From Spinacia oleracea (Eukaryota; Streptophyta; Magnoliopsida; Caryophyllales; Amaranthaceae): a DNA stretch of 64,000 bases. The notes beneath the pieces were generated by a model that did no database searches, was not told where the DNA came from, and saw only the letters and a program-made list of their open reading frames with translations. The stretch lies in contig NC_079488.1 in NCBI RefSeq assembly GCF_020520425.1, forward strand, positions 5,185,747-5,249,746, given 5' to 3'. Position numbers and translations under genes: made by a program. This document shows positions 45,111 through 56,681 of the stretch, piece by piece; position 1 is the stretch's first letter; each line of letters begins with the position of its first letter.

Positions 45111-45800
45111 CTAACTAGTGAAGTCCTTATTCCTAGTGGTTAATAACGAGGGTTTGTGTAACCTTGTACGATAGTAGACAGATTACAAAGTTACAAACTC
45201 ATAGATTTAAATTCTCCTCTTTCAAATTTGTACTCTCGCATTTTGAATTGCTCTTGTGACTTATTTACGTGAGAAAAAAAAAAACCTACTACTCTTGCTA
45301 GGGTTGAGTAACCGTTGCAAAATTAAGAGGTAAGGATGAAATTTCAGACCGTTATCCAATGAACCCGACCCGATGTGAACTCAACCCAATATGAGTTTGA
45401 CCGAGAATATGTTACAGTGCGACTAAACCAGTTTACAACCCGACTCATTCCAACTGACCGAACTAGGCCCGACCAGACTATAACCGACCTGATAAGAGCT
45501 AGTGCATCCTAACCCGTTAATTTTCGAATTCCGATCCAATTAATACGTTAGCAAAATGAACTACCCGAACCGAAGAACCCGGTCCGTTTGTCTTAAATTG
45601 ACAGCTCTGAATTAGCAAGTGATTAGGCCAATGAAAACATCTAGTTGGCACTGGAAAATAAGAAAGCACCGTTTAACAGACATAAAAAAGAATGTATGGC
45701 GTGTGAAGCACTCCAAAGGGTAAGTAACAGTGTTAAAGCTTAAAGAAGAAGTCGTAGCAACAGCAGCAAGTTCCAGTGAAGAAGACAAAAAATGGCATGA
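45111..45800. other. Intergenic region with a decayed CCCGACCCG-type MITE
   Basis: At 45355-45610 repeated AACCCGACCCG, CGAACC and GACCGA phrases end with TTAAATTGACAGCTCTG, matching the terminus of the hAT-type MITE at 19123-19670. The other end is too eroded to place. No gene is present. Confidence 0.5.
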
Positions 45801-45805
45801 ATAAT

Positions 45806-46013
45806 TGTTACGATAGTACTTCGTATAATAGAATTAGGATACCACCAGGATCCTACTAGCATTCAAAGTAGAAATACGTAAGAGTTATATGGTTTATTAA
45901 CTTAGTCAGGAATAGCATATTGAGTTGCAGTAGGAATTGGTTACATGTTTGCTGTACTATAAATATTGGTGTTTATTTGATAATAAAGATATACGTTTTG
46001 AGTTAATTTGTCA
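45806..46013 (+). repeat. 5' LTR of the young copia element
   Basis: Starts TGTTACGATAGTA, ends TTTGTCA, and is followed directly by the tRNA primer site. A TATA-like ACTATAAATATTGG lies at about 45957. Confidence 0.95.
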
Positions 46014-46092
46014 TGGTATCATGAGCCTAGATTACGAAACCTAATTTTTTTTCCGCAATAACAAACCCAGAAAAATAGTTAGATCGTCTGCC

Positions 46093-49000
46093 ATGTCTAG
46101 CGAAGACGATGAGCCAAAGAAACCTTCGACAGAGGGCAAGAGTTTGAAGGAGGAAATCCTTGCCAAGGCCTATTATCTAGGTTCGAGTGAAAGTCCGGGT
46201 AATATCATAACCCCGATTAAATTAAGAGGATCGAAAAATTATGAAGAATGGTCGATGTCTGTACGAAGGGCATTGATTTCAAAGAGGAAGTTTGGGTTTA
46301 TTGATGGGTCAATTCCGGAACCCATTGATGATCCCGAAAGACTAGCAGATTGGATTGCGGTGCATTCTATGTTAGTCTCTTGGATAAAACACACATTGGA
46401 AGAGTCTCTACGATCGACCGTTGGAGACTATGATGATGCCGGAGCATTGTGGATACATCTTAAGAAACGATTTTGCGTAGTTAGCGGTACAAGGGTCTGT
46501 CAATTAAAGATGAAACTTAGTGATTGTAGGCAGGCTCAAGATGAAAGTGTAACCGATTATTATGGTCGTTTACACACAATATGGAAGGAGTTGGTTATGT
46601 TTGCTCGCGTGCCGAAGTGTTCTTGCGGGGCTTGCAAGTGCAATATTGCAGGACAAGTAGCAACTATAAGAGAAGAGGACTATCTCCACCACTTCCTCAT
46701 AGGGCTTGATACACCATATGAAGATAGACGCGCTCAATTGCTAGCACAAACACCACTGCCGGATATTGACGAGGCTTATCAAAGCATTATAAACACAGAA
46801 AGTCTGAGAAAAGACAAGGGAGGCAGAAGCAATGTGATGGCATTCAAGGTTGGGGTACGTGACACTACGAAGCATGATGATAATATTGAGCGGTTTTGCA
46901 ATCACTGTAACCGTAGGGGACACGATGAAGAAACTTGTTATCATATACATGGGTTCCCGGAGTGGTGGGACCCCAACCGTAGAGGTGGTCGAGGTAATGG
47001 ACGCACTGGAGGAAGAGGGGGCCGTGGAAGCCGAGGTAGTCGGAGCAGTCCGGGCAACAGCTCTTCTAATACAGGGGCAACAGTAACAGTTCGTGCCAAT
47101 AAAGTCTCGCAGCAGACTCCTCATGGACAACTAGGTGTTGCTTCCAAAGCAGGACTTACAGAAGGTCTGGTTGGTGTGACTGACTCCCAAGTGCAACAAA
47201 TATTGGAGATTTTACAACCTACTGCCAAAACAAAATTAAAGGGTAAGAAATCAGATTGTGAATGGATCGTAGATACAGGAGCATCAAATCATGTCACATC
47301 CGATCTCTCACTGTTGACGAATATTCAAACAATACCAAATTGTTCCGTCGGACTTCCCGACGGACAATATGCGAATGCTAACCAGATTGGTTCCGTTGTA
47401 CTAGAAGGAGGATTGGTGCTTCATAATGTTTTATTTGCTCCAAAATTAAACTGTAATTTAATTTCTGTTATGCAGTTAAATGATGAATCAAATTGTTCTG
47501 CTCAATTTACTAACAAAATATGTGTTATACAGGACCGATCGACGAGGAGGATGATTGGCCTGGGTAAACGAGTAGATGGACTATTTATTTTCCGTGGGAT
47601 CCCGGCGGTTAAAGTGCGTGCAGTTGGGACTGATTGTGTAGTAGAGCTGTGGCATCAACGAATGGGGCATCCATCGGATAAAATTCTGAAGCTTCTTCCT
47701 CCGGTACAGAGTATTGTTAGAAAAAGTAATAAAGTATGTGATGTATGTCCTCGTGCAAAACATACTAGGAGTAGTTTTCCTGTTAGTATGAATAAAGCAA
47801 ATAGAATGTTTGAATTAGTTCATCTAGATTTGTGGGGGCCCTACAAGACACGTTCGTCATGTGGAGCTCATTATTTTTTGACTATTGTTGACGATTATTC
47901 TAGAGCAGTGTGGATTTATTTACTTCGAAATAAAACTGAGGTTGAAGAAATGTTTATGAGTTTTGTTGCAATGATTAAAAGACAATTTAATGAAAAAATT
48001 AAAGTCATACGGAGTGATAATGGGACTGAGTTTAATTGTCTACAAGGTTATTTTTTTAAGAAATGTATTTTGTTTGAATCATCTTGTGTTGGTACCCCAC
48101 AACAGAATGGTCGGGTAGAACGAAAACATCAGCATCTTTTAAATGTAGCCCGTGCTTTAAGATTTCAAGCTAATTTACCCAAAAAGTTTTGGGGGAAGTG
48201 TGTTTTGTCGGCATGTTATTTGATTAATAGGACTCCCACACCATTGCTAGATAATAAAAGCCCGTATGAAATGCTATTTGGGAAAACACCATCATATGAG
48301 TTGATTCGAGTTTTTGGTTGTCTATGTTATGCTCATAATCAAAGGAGTAAAGGGGATAAATTCAATTCTCGGGGAAGACGATGTATTCTTATTGGCTATC
48401 CTTTTGGGAAGAAGGGGTGGCAATTGTTTGACTTGGAAACTCGGGAATTTTTTGTATCCCGAGATGTTCAATTTCATGAGAAGATATTCCCGTACACCAA
48501 AAGCTTGGGTCCGTCTGTTATTGAAGATGAGTTTGAGGTGCCAATCATTAACTATGACAGTGATTATGACACTGTTCTACATACCATAATTAATTCTGGA
48601 CAGCAGCCCAACATGGCATCGCAGACCATGGAGTCACGTGGTAGGCCAGTAGACACAGATGCAGGAAAATGCAATGAGGCGCTACATCCAAGTGAAGAGG
48701 CGCTGCAGCCCAGTGAAAGCACGATGCGAGAAACACTGCATCGAGGTGCCAAAAAGGCGCTGCACCAAGGCGCTGATGAGGCGCTGCCACAGGGCGCTGA
48801 TGAGGCGCACGGCGGGGCGACCCACTGTACTGCTGAGCCAGCACGCTGCAAAGAAGCAGTTCTTCCAACAGCGACAGTAAGCAGCAGTGAGTATACGACA
48901 CTGGGTAACAGCAATATAGATGAGGCAGCAGGTACAGAAAATAAGGATGAGTTAGGGAGAGGAAAGCGGATAAAAGTTCCGTCATTTAAACTACGGGATC

Positions 49001-49343
49001 ACGTCACGCACACTATACGGAAAAGTAATAGTCCTTCGGCAAATTCATCCACGACATTGTCTTCCTCAGGTACTCCTTACCCTATAACATATTTTGTTAA
49101 TTATGAACGATTTTCTGCAAAACATAGAAATTTTATTGCAGCCATTACAGATAGCAAAGCCCCGAAAACATTTAAAGAGGCTATGAAACATGAAGCATGG
49201 AGAGATGCGATGGCGGCAGAGATTGATGCACTTGAAGGACAAGGAACATGGGTATTAGAAAAATTACCTCCAGGAAAGAAAGCACTAGAAAGCAAGTGGG
49301 TGTATACGGAAAAGAAAGATGAGGATGGAAACTTGATCCGGAA
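46093..49343 (+). pseudogene. Copia gag-pol, first part (gag, protease, integrase, RT start), cut by CACTA
   Basis: An open frame from the ATG at 46093, just after the leader. Residues 1-260: gag of the UBN2 type. The CCHC zinc knuckle CNHCNRRGHDEETC is near 269, followed by a Gly/Arg-rich stretch. Protease DTGASNH is near 393. The GAG-pre-integrase block LWHQRMGH is near 520. Integrase has HLDLWGPY near 577, DNGTEF near 641 and the PQQNGRVERKH segment near 670. The RT start WRDAMAAEIDALEGQ lies near 1036. The frame is intact until the CACTA insertion at 49344, after which translation runs into transposon DNA. The product resumes at 53876. Intact motifs suggest it was recently active; I describe it only as the interrupted copy present here. 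Confidence 0.93.
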
Positions 49344-49359
49344 CACTAGTGGAAAACTC

Positions 49360-49635
49360 TTCATTTGCGTCGCTGTATTTGCGTCACACATTTAAACACG
49401 CGACGCATCAGTTGAATATTAGTCTGAAATTTTATCATTTGCGTCGCAGTTCAACTTTGAGCGACGCAAATTACGAATTATCTTTAAATTAAGTCAATTG
49501 CGTCGTCGATTTATTAAACTGCGACGCAATATTAATTAATCTTGCGTCGTAGATTAATAAACTAGCGACGTAGTTGACATATAGAAAGATATTCAGTCAA
49601 TTGCGTCGCTCATTTATTAATCTGCGACGCACTGA
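49360..49635. repeat. Left subterminal repeats of the CACTA element
   Basis: Roughly ten TTGCGTCGC or GCGACGCAA motifs, mostly paired as inverted arms with 10-20 bases between them (for example CATTTGCGTCGCAG facing GAGCGACGCAAATT). Confidence 0.85.
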
Positions 49636-52079
49636 CATTTCCATTTTTCCATTTACACATGTTCCGCCTACCTTCTCCATACCTCTCTTTCTCTCTCATC
49701 CGCTTCATTTCAAAGCTTGAAACCTCAACCGTCAAAAACTCTCTTTCTCCGCCACCCTCCTCGTCCAGTTGAAGACTCCTACAACTTTCTCTCTCCTCAA
49801 AAATTCCAATCACTAGAATTGAGACCGAAAATTACAAAGTCCATGAAAAGAGCTCTGCGAAAATAACAAGAGGAAAAACGCTAGGTTCCGGCGCGACGAT
49901 GAAGGCAAAATATCGAAGCAGTATGAATGGTTTGTAGTTCCGGTACTTTCTCTCTCTCATACCCTAGTTCCGAAGTTTATCATGTTTTGCTTATGTTGAT
50001 TTTGGTGAACCTAGGGTTTTTGTTTTTTGTTATCGATTGATTTAAGATTGTTTTCCGGTGAGTCGTCAGATCTGCAACTTATTTCTTTGGCATCAAATTG
50101 TATGATTTTATATAGCAACAGATACAGTACAGATTCGTTCAATATTAGGGTTTTGGATAAAATTCTTGTTTAAATTGTGTTTTTTAGAAGCTGGTAGCGT
50201 AATTGGGAAAATTTCCATCCACTTTACTTGGTGATTCGTATATATTTAGGGTTCATGGTTGGGAATTTTAGGTTTAATTTGTTGTTTGATTGAATTTTCG
50301 GAAATTTAGAACTAGTAAATTTCACTTCAATATTCGTTAATAATCGTAGAACTCTATGTAGATTATGTATTAAGATGCTTAATTTGAGTTTAATTTCAGT
50401 TAGTACGAGAATCTGATTATTAGATATAGTTCGTCAGTATTTGAAGTGTTTTGCGATTGATTTAGAGTGTTTAGAAACTTAATATTTGGCTGTTATCTAA
50501 TTGTGGAATTTTTGACACTTGTTTTTTAGGGTAATTGAAATTATTCCTTAATTTTATGGTAATGAAATGGTTATGCAATTATATGGCTGTGAATATAGGA
50601 AATCACATGAGAAGTTTGATGCAGAAGCTTTAAATTCTACTTATATTGGTGGATTCTGTAAAACCCATATTTCAGGGTGTTTTGATTTTTGTGGATGGGA
50701 AATTTGACAGATTCTAGTATCTCAATATCAAACCCGAATTGGAAATTTGACATGCTTTTAATTCAATTATCTTTGTGCCTTATTAGGGTTTGAATCCCTA
50801 ATCACATATGAAGTATTTCATATTTTCATCACTGATGTTATGTGGAGATTCTAGACAACCGTCATTTGCGTTCCTGGGACGTTCTTATTGTTAACAAACT
50901 TATGTAAGTATTTGCATTTTGCAGATGGCTAAGATGTGCAAAGAAGCAGCATACAGGGGTAAGTGCAAGCTTTTCGGCTTTGTACAGTTCATTATTACAC
51001 TAGCTGTTGGTGCCTTTTGTAAACTTGGCTACTTTGTTAATTAAGTTGTGTATGAGACTGCGCATTTATTTGGCCCCTGAAGGTTTATACTTCTATTCTT
51101 GCTCATTGCTCATTGAATGTAGGGTCTAAATAGTAGTTTTGATGTACAGGTAGTCATGTACGAAGTATGATATATGTGAATATGGAATCATATCATGTTT
51201 TCTCATCCTTGTCACTGAGTGGCAAGATTGAAGTTGTGTCTATATATTCCTGCATTAAGCTGATTATTAATTGAATCTTCTGAGTTCTGACCAAAGCTAT
51301 AACATGTTGAATCCAAGTATTGGTTTACGCGTAGTTGATTGTCCAGTTTGTTGAGCTTATGCATGACTTTATTAATCCTGTGTTAGTTGAGTTTGTCCCT
51401 TTGTCTAGCTGTGTTGATTTATTTTCGTTCATACAGCTTTGAACCGTGTGTTTAGTCAGATTTTGTAGGTTGTACTTTGTGGATTCTGTGGTAGGAGATA
51501 TAACTTACCCTTTAAACATTTAAACGTCTGCGTAAAACTAACACTATTAGTTAACTTAATCTGATTAGCCTAGTTTATAGGGACAGTAAGTGAGGCCTGG
51601 ATGGTACATATGAAACCCCTAACATTTCAAGTTAAAAAGGAATGAAATTGATGTCCGGTTTCTTTAATTTGTTCTTATGTACATAGTGATTGACTGAGCT
51701 GCTACGTGCCTATGAACTAAATGATTACAAATACTTTAATCGTTGAATTGTTTGAGTCTGGATGATTGATCTTTAGTTGCGCTCAGTTCAATGAGAGTTA
51801 TATTAAAAAGTTATTGAAGTTTCTTTGTCTGCTTAATGACGTGTGAAGTGTATCTATTGGTTAGCTTGAACTGGCAGTGTTTTCACTAGTTTTATCTTAT
51901 TGCAGGTTTACGACATATATTAATCTGTATAAAATTCATCTTCATGTGTCAGGCTGTTTAAATAACATGAATTTTTTTGTTGTTGTAGTATCTACTGATA
52001 GGTGCCTTGGGGTTACTTGTCAAGTTGTCATTACTTTCAAGGACCGAGGAAACGAAAGTAGCTGGTGCAGACTGAACAA

Positions 52080-52450
52080 TTGTGACAGTACGTTGAACCT
52101 CAAAACCATGCGAGGGTCTCTCAAGCAGAGCTCTTGACGAGGCAGCTGCTATACCGTTGCCTGTTGTCAAGTCATTGTTGGGTCCCTACCTGGTTTTCTT
52201 ATCCTCCACAGTGAATGGGTATGATGTGCATGCTCACCCTGTCTTTTCTATTTCATGGTCATTATGAAATAGAAATACATACTAATTGATAATTCTTAGA
52301 GTTATCTATCCTCTTTTAGATAAAGTGTATACACATATGTGTCACTGAGATGTATTTGTTTCAGATATGAAGGCACTGGCCGCTCTTTGTCTCTGAAGCT
52401 TGTCAGTCATTTGGAAAAGCAGAGTCACAACCCTGCCACTGGTGTGATTT
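52080..52450 (+). pseudogene. Captured fragment of an RNA cytidine acetyltransferase gene (NAT10/Kre33 family), two exons
   Basis: NAT10-type enzymes put N4-acetylcytidine on 18S rRNA and tRNA in the nucleolus. Exon A (about 52080-52218) carries QYVEPQNHARVSQAELL and then, after a small deletion and frame change, DEAAAIPLPVVKSLLGPYL and VFLSSTVNG. This is the Walker B/DEAA region of the RNA helicase module. A GT donor follows at 52219. Exon B starts at 52365 after TTTCAG and continues in phase: GYEGTGRSLSLKLVSHLEKQ. The junction NG/YEGTGRS restores the family's conserved block exactly. A stop codon and deletion in exon A make it a pseudogene. The rest of the roughly 1000-residue protein is absent. 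It lies inside the CACTA element, so it is a captured fragment. Recognition is from memory of the family. Confidence 0.85.
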
Positions 52451-53097
52451 CAGGAAATTCTGGTAGTAGTTTATTTTTTCTTGCTGTGGAATCCTTCAGA
52501 ATGATGTTTTTATTTTGCATCTCTTTCCCACTTGAAGAAATGTTATTAGGATGGATTAATGTGATATCTGAAACTGTTGGCCAAGTCAATGAAATTAGAG
52601 ATTCTACTCTCAATTCTCAAAACTATCAAGGTTTTACTAAGAGTTCACCACTTTGTTTGAATTTATTAATTTAACCACTCACCGGTAATTTGGACTTGAT
52701 TCTATGCATGTCTTCTTACTGAGGTCGTCAATCCTAATGCTGAAATGGTAAAGTATGTCTAGAATTTGGCCAGGAAGAAATTAGAATTGACAGCAGCAGG
52801 TGTGATCTGTTCGTTTTAGTTGTTGTTCTGTTCTGTTCTGTTTCGTTGCTATTCTGTTTTGTGTTGTTCTGTTGCTGTTCTGTGCATTCTATTCTGTTCA
52901 TTCTGTTCTGTCCGTGCATTATATTAAGTACATGTCATTATTTGTTCTGCATGTTAAATAAATGTTGTGAGATGCATGGGTAGTGCGTTGCATTTATGGC
53001 TGCTTTGTCTGAACAGCTTATATGCGCTCCCTTTATGCGTTAATGCTCTCTCTTGACTTTTCTTCTCACATGTCTGCCTTGTTTGCTTTTTTTTTGC

Positions 53098-53263
53098 TGA
53101 GGCTGAAGCTGAAGCTGTTCCCACAAAGACTACACTTAGATCAGATCATGGAGAGGAGTTTAGGAGGCAGCACCAAGCTGAACTTGCTGGTGGAGGTGCA
53201 GGGGTGGGAGATAATCGCTCAGCATGGAGATCTTTACTTTTGGTCTGTATTGGGTACTTAATA
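53098..53263 (+). other. Unrecognised coding-like fragment in the CACTA element
   Basis: In the frame beginning near 53102 the sequence reads AEAEAVPTKTTLRSDHGEEF followed by RRQHQAELAGGG, preceded by a T-rich tract and a TG-AG-like acceptor. Its composition is exon-like, unlike the surroundings. I do not recognise it; it may be a further captured exon or part of the original element's gene. Confidence 0.35.
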
Positions 53264-53403
53264 TAAATTATTAGAAATACAATGATTGTTTCCCGTATTG
53301 TAAGATTTATTATCTTTATTGTCCTTATGTTTTAAGCCTTATCTAGTAATGAGTTTACCATTTTACTATAGTAAAATGGAACCTATTTTTTTAACAAAAT
53401 CTA

Positions 53404-53860
53404 AAGTCGTTTGTGTCGCACTTTAGCTAATCTGCGACGCAAATGACTATTTTTTTTAACATATTGAAAAGTCATTTGCGTCGCACTTTAGCTAATCTGC
53501 GACGCAAATGACTATTTTTTTTAACATATTAAAAAGTCATTTGCGTCGCACTTTAGCTAATCTGCGACGCAAATGACTATTTTTTTAACATATTGAAAAG
53601 TCATTTGCGTCGCAGTTTAGCTAAACTGCGACGCAAATGACTTTTCGACATTTAAAAAAATAGTCATTTGCGTCGCAGATTAGCTAAAGTGCGACGCAAA
53701 TGACCATTATTTGCGTCGCCCAAAAGTGCGACGCAAATGACCATTATTTGCGTCGCCCAAAAGTGCGACGCAAATGACTTTTTTCATTTGCGTCGATGCC
53801 AGTTGCGTCGCACCAATGTGCGACGCAAATGAGCTTAAATGATCGACGCAAATAAGTGTT
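53404..53860. repeat. Right subterminal array: tandem palindromic TTTGCGTCGC units
   Basis: Four near-identical units with period 64-65 bases (starts near 53406, 53471, 53536, 53600). Each contains GTCATTTGCGTCGCA, 12 bases, and TGCGACGCAAATGAC, a perfect or near-perfect 15-bp hairpin arm. An inverted unit (about 53640-53703) and shorter TTTGCGTCGCCCAAAAGTGC repeats follow up to the terminal inverted repeat. Confidence 0.92.
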
Positions 53861-53875
53861 TTTCCACTAGTGGAA

Positions 53876-55225
53876 TAAGGCACGATTGGTCTGCCTAGGC
53901 AATCATCAGGAAGAAGGTACGGATTATAATGAAAATTTTGCACCGGTTGCTAAAATGTCGACAGTTCGAACTTTCTTAGCCGTTGCAGCAGTGAAAGGTT
54001 GGGAGGTACATCAAATGGATGTGCATAATGCTTTCTTACATGGTGACCTAGAAGAGGAAATTTATATGAAAATTCCGCCTAGATTTCAAAAAGATAATAC
54101 TAACATGGTTTGCATGATGAAAAAATCATTGTATGGTTTGAAACAGGCACCCAGGTGTTGGTTTGAGAAATTGTCTACTGCCCTGAAGCAGTATGGATTC
54201 AAACAGTCATATTCAGATTACTCATTGTTCACCCTTTCGAAAGGGGATTTGCAGTTAAGTGTGCTAGTATATGTGGATGATATGATAATTGCAGGAAACA
54301 ATGTCTTTGCATTAAATAGTTTTAAAGCCTACTTGAGCCAATGCTTTAAAATGAAGGATCTAGGACACCTGAAATATTTTTTAGGTCTCGAAGTGGCACG
54401 CAGTAAGAGTGGATTTTATGTCTGTCAACGAAAATATGCCTTAGACATTATTTCTGAGACAGGACTGTTAGGTGCAAAGCCTGCGGATTTTCCGATGGAG
54501 CAAAACCACAAGTTAGCACTTGCAGATGGAAAGGATTTTGATGATGGAGAAAAATATAGGCGACTTATTGGCCGTCTAATTTACTTGGCAGTTACAAGAC
54601 CAGATCTGGCATATTCAGTACATATCTTGTCACAGTTTATGCAGACACCAAAGAGGAACATTGGGAAGCAGCATTGAGAGTAGTACGGTACTTGAAAAAA
54701 TGTCCTGGACAAGGCATTCTCCTACGTTCTGACAGTGCATTACGTCTAGAAGGATGGTGTGACTCGGACTGGGCTAGTTGCCCACTAACGCGGCGTTCTT
54801 TAACGGGGTGGTTCGTATTACTTGGTTTTTCTCCGGTGGCCTGGAAAACTAAAAAACAGCATACAGTGTCGCGTTCGTCAGCAGAGGCAGAGTATCGTTC
54901 AATGGCAGCACTCACATGTGAATTAAAGTGGTTAAAACAATTACTCGGTGATCTAGGGGTGGAGCACAAGCATGGTATGAATGTGTTTTGTGATAGTCAG
55001 TCTGCACTTCACATAGCACAAAACCCAGTTTTTCATGAGAGGACAAAACATATTGAGGCAGATTGTCACTTTATACGAGATGCAATTAAAGAAGGCATTA
55101 TTTGTCCGTCATATGTGTCTACAAAGGTCCAGTTAGCAGATATTTTTACAAAGGCACTAGGAAAGGCACAATTCGAATTTTTTCTTCACAAGATGGGCAT
55201 TCGAGATCTTCATGCTCCACCTTGA
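53876..55225 (+). pseudogene. Copia gag-pol, second part (RT and RNase H), with a frameshift
   Basis: Continues the RT after the CACTA insertion: ARLVCLGNH, NFAPVAKMSTVRTFLAV, QMDVHNAFLHGDL, KSLYGLKQAPRCW, and the catalytic VYVDDMIIAGNN at about 54270. A single-base loss in the A-run near 54650 shifts the frame. The remainder (54674-55225) holds the RNase H domain: LEGWCDSDWASCP, SRSSAEAEYRSMAAL, CDSQSALHIA, ADIFTKALGKAQ. It ends just before the polypurine tract. Confidence 0.92.
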
Positions 55226-55231
55226 GGGGGA

Positions 55232-55432
55232 TGTTACGATAGTATAATAGAATTAGGATACCACCAGGATCCTACTAGCATTCAAAGTAGAAATACGTAA
55301 GAGTTATATGGTTTATTAACTTAGTCAGGAATAGCATATTGAGTTGCAGTAGGAATTGGTTACATGTTTGCTGTACTATAAATATTGATGTTTATTTGAT
55401 AATAAAGATATACGTTTTGAGTTAATTTGTCA
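55232..55432 (+). repeat. 3' LTR of the young copia element
   Basis: 201 bp, TGTTACGATAGTATAATAG to TTTGTCA, immediately after CTTGAGGGGGA. Identical to the 5' LTR apart from one indel and one base. Confidence 0.95.
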
Positions 55433-55560
55433 ATAATGAATAATGAATCGAACACCATTTTCCAATGCCATTACTATATAAACACATTAACACCCACCTC
55501 TGCTTTCACCTTTACCCAGCGCCAAAACCCACCACATTTCACTCTTTTCGGGATTCCCGG

Positions 55561-56302
55561 CAGTGGCGGAACTAGCCTTGTGTATGGTGGGTCACAGGAC
55601 CCACCATTCCTCGGGAAAAACTCGACAAATGTAATTAGCCTGCATAAAGTATTACATTTATTCTTCTGCTTCAGTGGTTTCTTACACAATTTCATTAACG
55701 TTAACTGTCCCAGCCGGGACCTGGGTTCGACTCTGCAATGCTTGTTTTTTTTTTTTAACCTTCCTTATTCACTTCGTATGTCTTGGTCATTGGGTAGTTT
55801 GGTTTGATTGTAATATCAACATTGTACAGTTGTACCCCTTGTTTTTTCCTTCTCTATTTTATTTTTGTGCTCCAAAACCTTTAAAAAGTAAATAGGTTAT
55901 GGTGAACTATGTTTTTCGTATTAAATTATATATACCACGTGTTTAATTTAAACGAATGTATATGATTTTAGGTTACATTAATATGCTTCGGATTATTTTT
56001 TTACACAAACTAAAATTGAGGGGGCGTCAAAATAGTGTATTGAATATGACCTATCAAGTTTTAAATCATGGGATTGACCGTATGACCGTAGGACTTGGAT
56101 ATGTATCCCTTGGAAAGAGTATCGAAAGACATACCAATATACCATAATACCGATATTACAAGAAATATAAAGTGTAAAAATAAAAACCATGTATTATGTG
56201 AATTTTCTATGATGTTCACTCTGTTTGTATGTTTATTTTTGTTTTTGTTTAATACGCGGTTTATTGTGACACACCATTCCTAAAATCCTGGATCCGCCAC
56301 TG
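55561..56302. mobile_element. Non-autonomous hAT element with CAGTGGCGGA ends
   Basis: Perfect 8-bp target duplication ATTCCCGG (55553-55560, 56303-56310). Ends are CAGTGGCGGAACTAG and, inverted, CAGTGGCGGATCCAGGAT. It is 742 bp with no transposase. CAGTGGCGGA is a terminus I know from plant hAT elements. Confidence 0.92.
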
Positions 56303-56589
56303 ATTCCCGGCCTTTTACATTTTTCGAATTTAAACTTGCAAACCAACATAAATTTTCGACTCTTCAATGAGGTGACAAATGTGTCATTCACTGACTTAGA
56401 ATTTGGCTCACGTGGTAAGCAACTTGATAGAAGTCTCGGGTCAACCTCGCCGTATGCAGAAACTCTTGTTGGAAGAGTTATCCGCAATAGATAAGATGTG
56501 CGTCACGAATCGAATCCGGATATTGTCGGAGCTAAGCCTTCTGTCCTATGCGTAAATCAGAAAGACAAGTTTGTCATTCGGGTTTTGCT

Positions 56590-56681
56590 ATGTTTAATTC
56601 AGTTGTTACCTACTCTACTTTTTCCGTCCTTAAAAATGTTTAATTCAGTTGTTACCTACTCTACTTTTTCCGTCCTTAAAA
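56590..56681. repeat. 46-bp perfect tandem duplication
   Basis: ATGTTTAATTCAGTTGTTAC and the following 26 bases occur twice in direct succession (56590-56635, 56636-56681). Confidence 0.9.

Larger units (their letters stand above)
49344..53872. mobile_element. Non-autonomous CACTA (En/Spm) element carrying host gene fragments
   Basis: Ends are CACTAGTGGAAAAC on the left and its inverse GTTTTTCCACTAGTG on the right, with a 3-bp target duplication GAA (49341-49343, 53873-53875), as expected for CACTA transposons. Subterminal regions (49360-49635 and 53404-53860) are packed with TTTGCGTCGC in both orientations, the usual kind of transposase-binding array. No transposase is recognisable. The middle looks like genic DNA: a pyrimidine-rich leader (49660-49800), long T-rich introns, and fragments of an RNA cytidine acetyltransferase gene at 52080-52450. 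Confidence 0.95.
45806..55432 (+). mobile_element. Complete young Ty1/copia element, split by a CACTA element
   Basis: LTRs of 208 bp (45806-46013) and 201 bp (55232-55432) differ by one 7-bp indel (ACTTCGT-type) and one substitution. A perfect 5-bp target duplication ATAAT lies at 45801-45805 and 55433-55437. The primer site TGGTATCATGAGCC at 46014 matches initiator-Met tRNA use, and the polypurine tract CTTGAGGGGG lies at 55221-55230. The native length without the 4.5 kb insertion is about 5.1 kb. Near-identical LTRs mean recent insertion. Confidence 0.95.

Noticed and set aside
48590-48985. Antisense frame opposite the copia integrase-RT linker
   Set aside because: Shadow of the GCGCTGCACC-like codon repeats in the sense polyprotein; no independent evidence.
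53404-53860. Regular repeats with spacers resembling a CRISPR array
   Set aside because: The units are contiguous palindromes at a transposon end in plant DNA, without unique spacers or cas genes.
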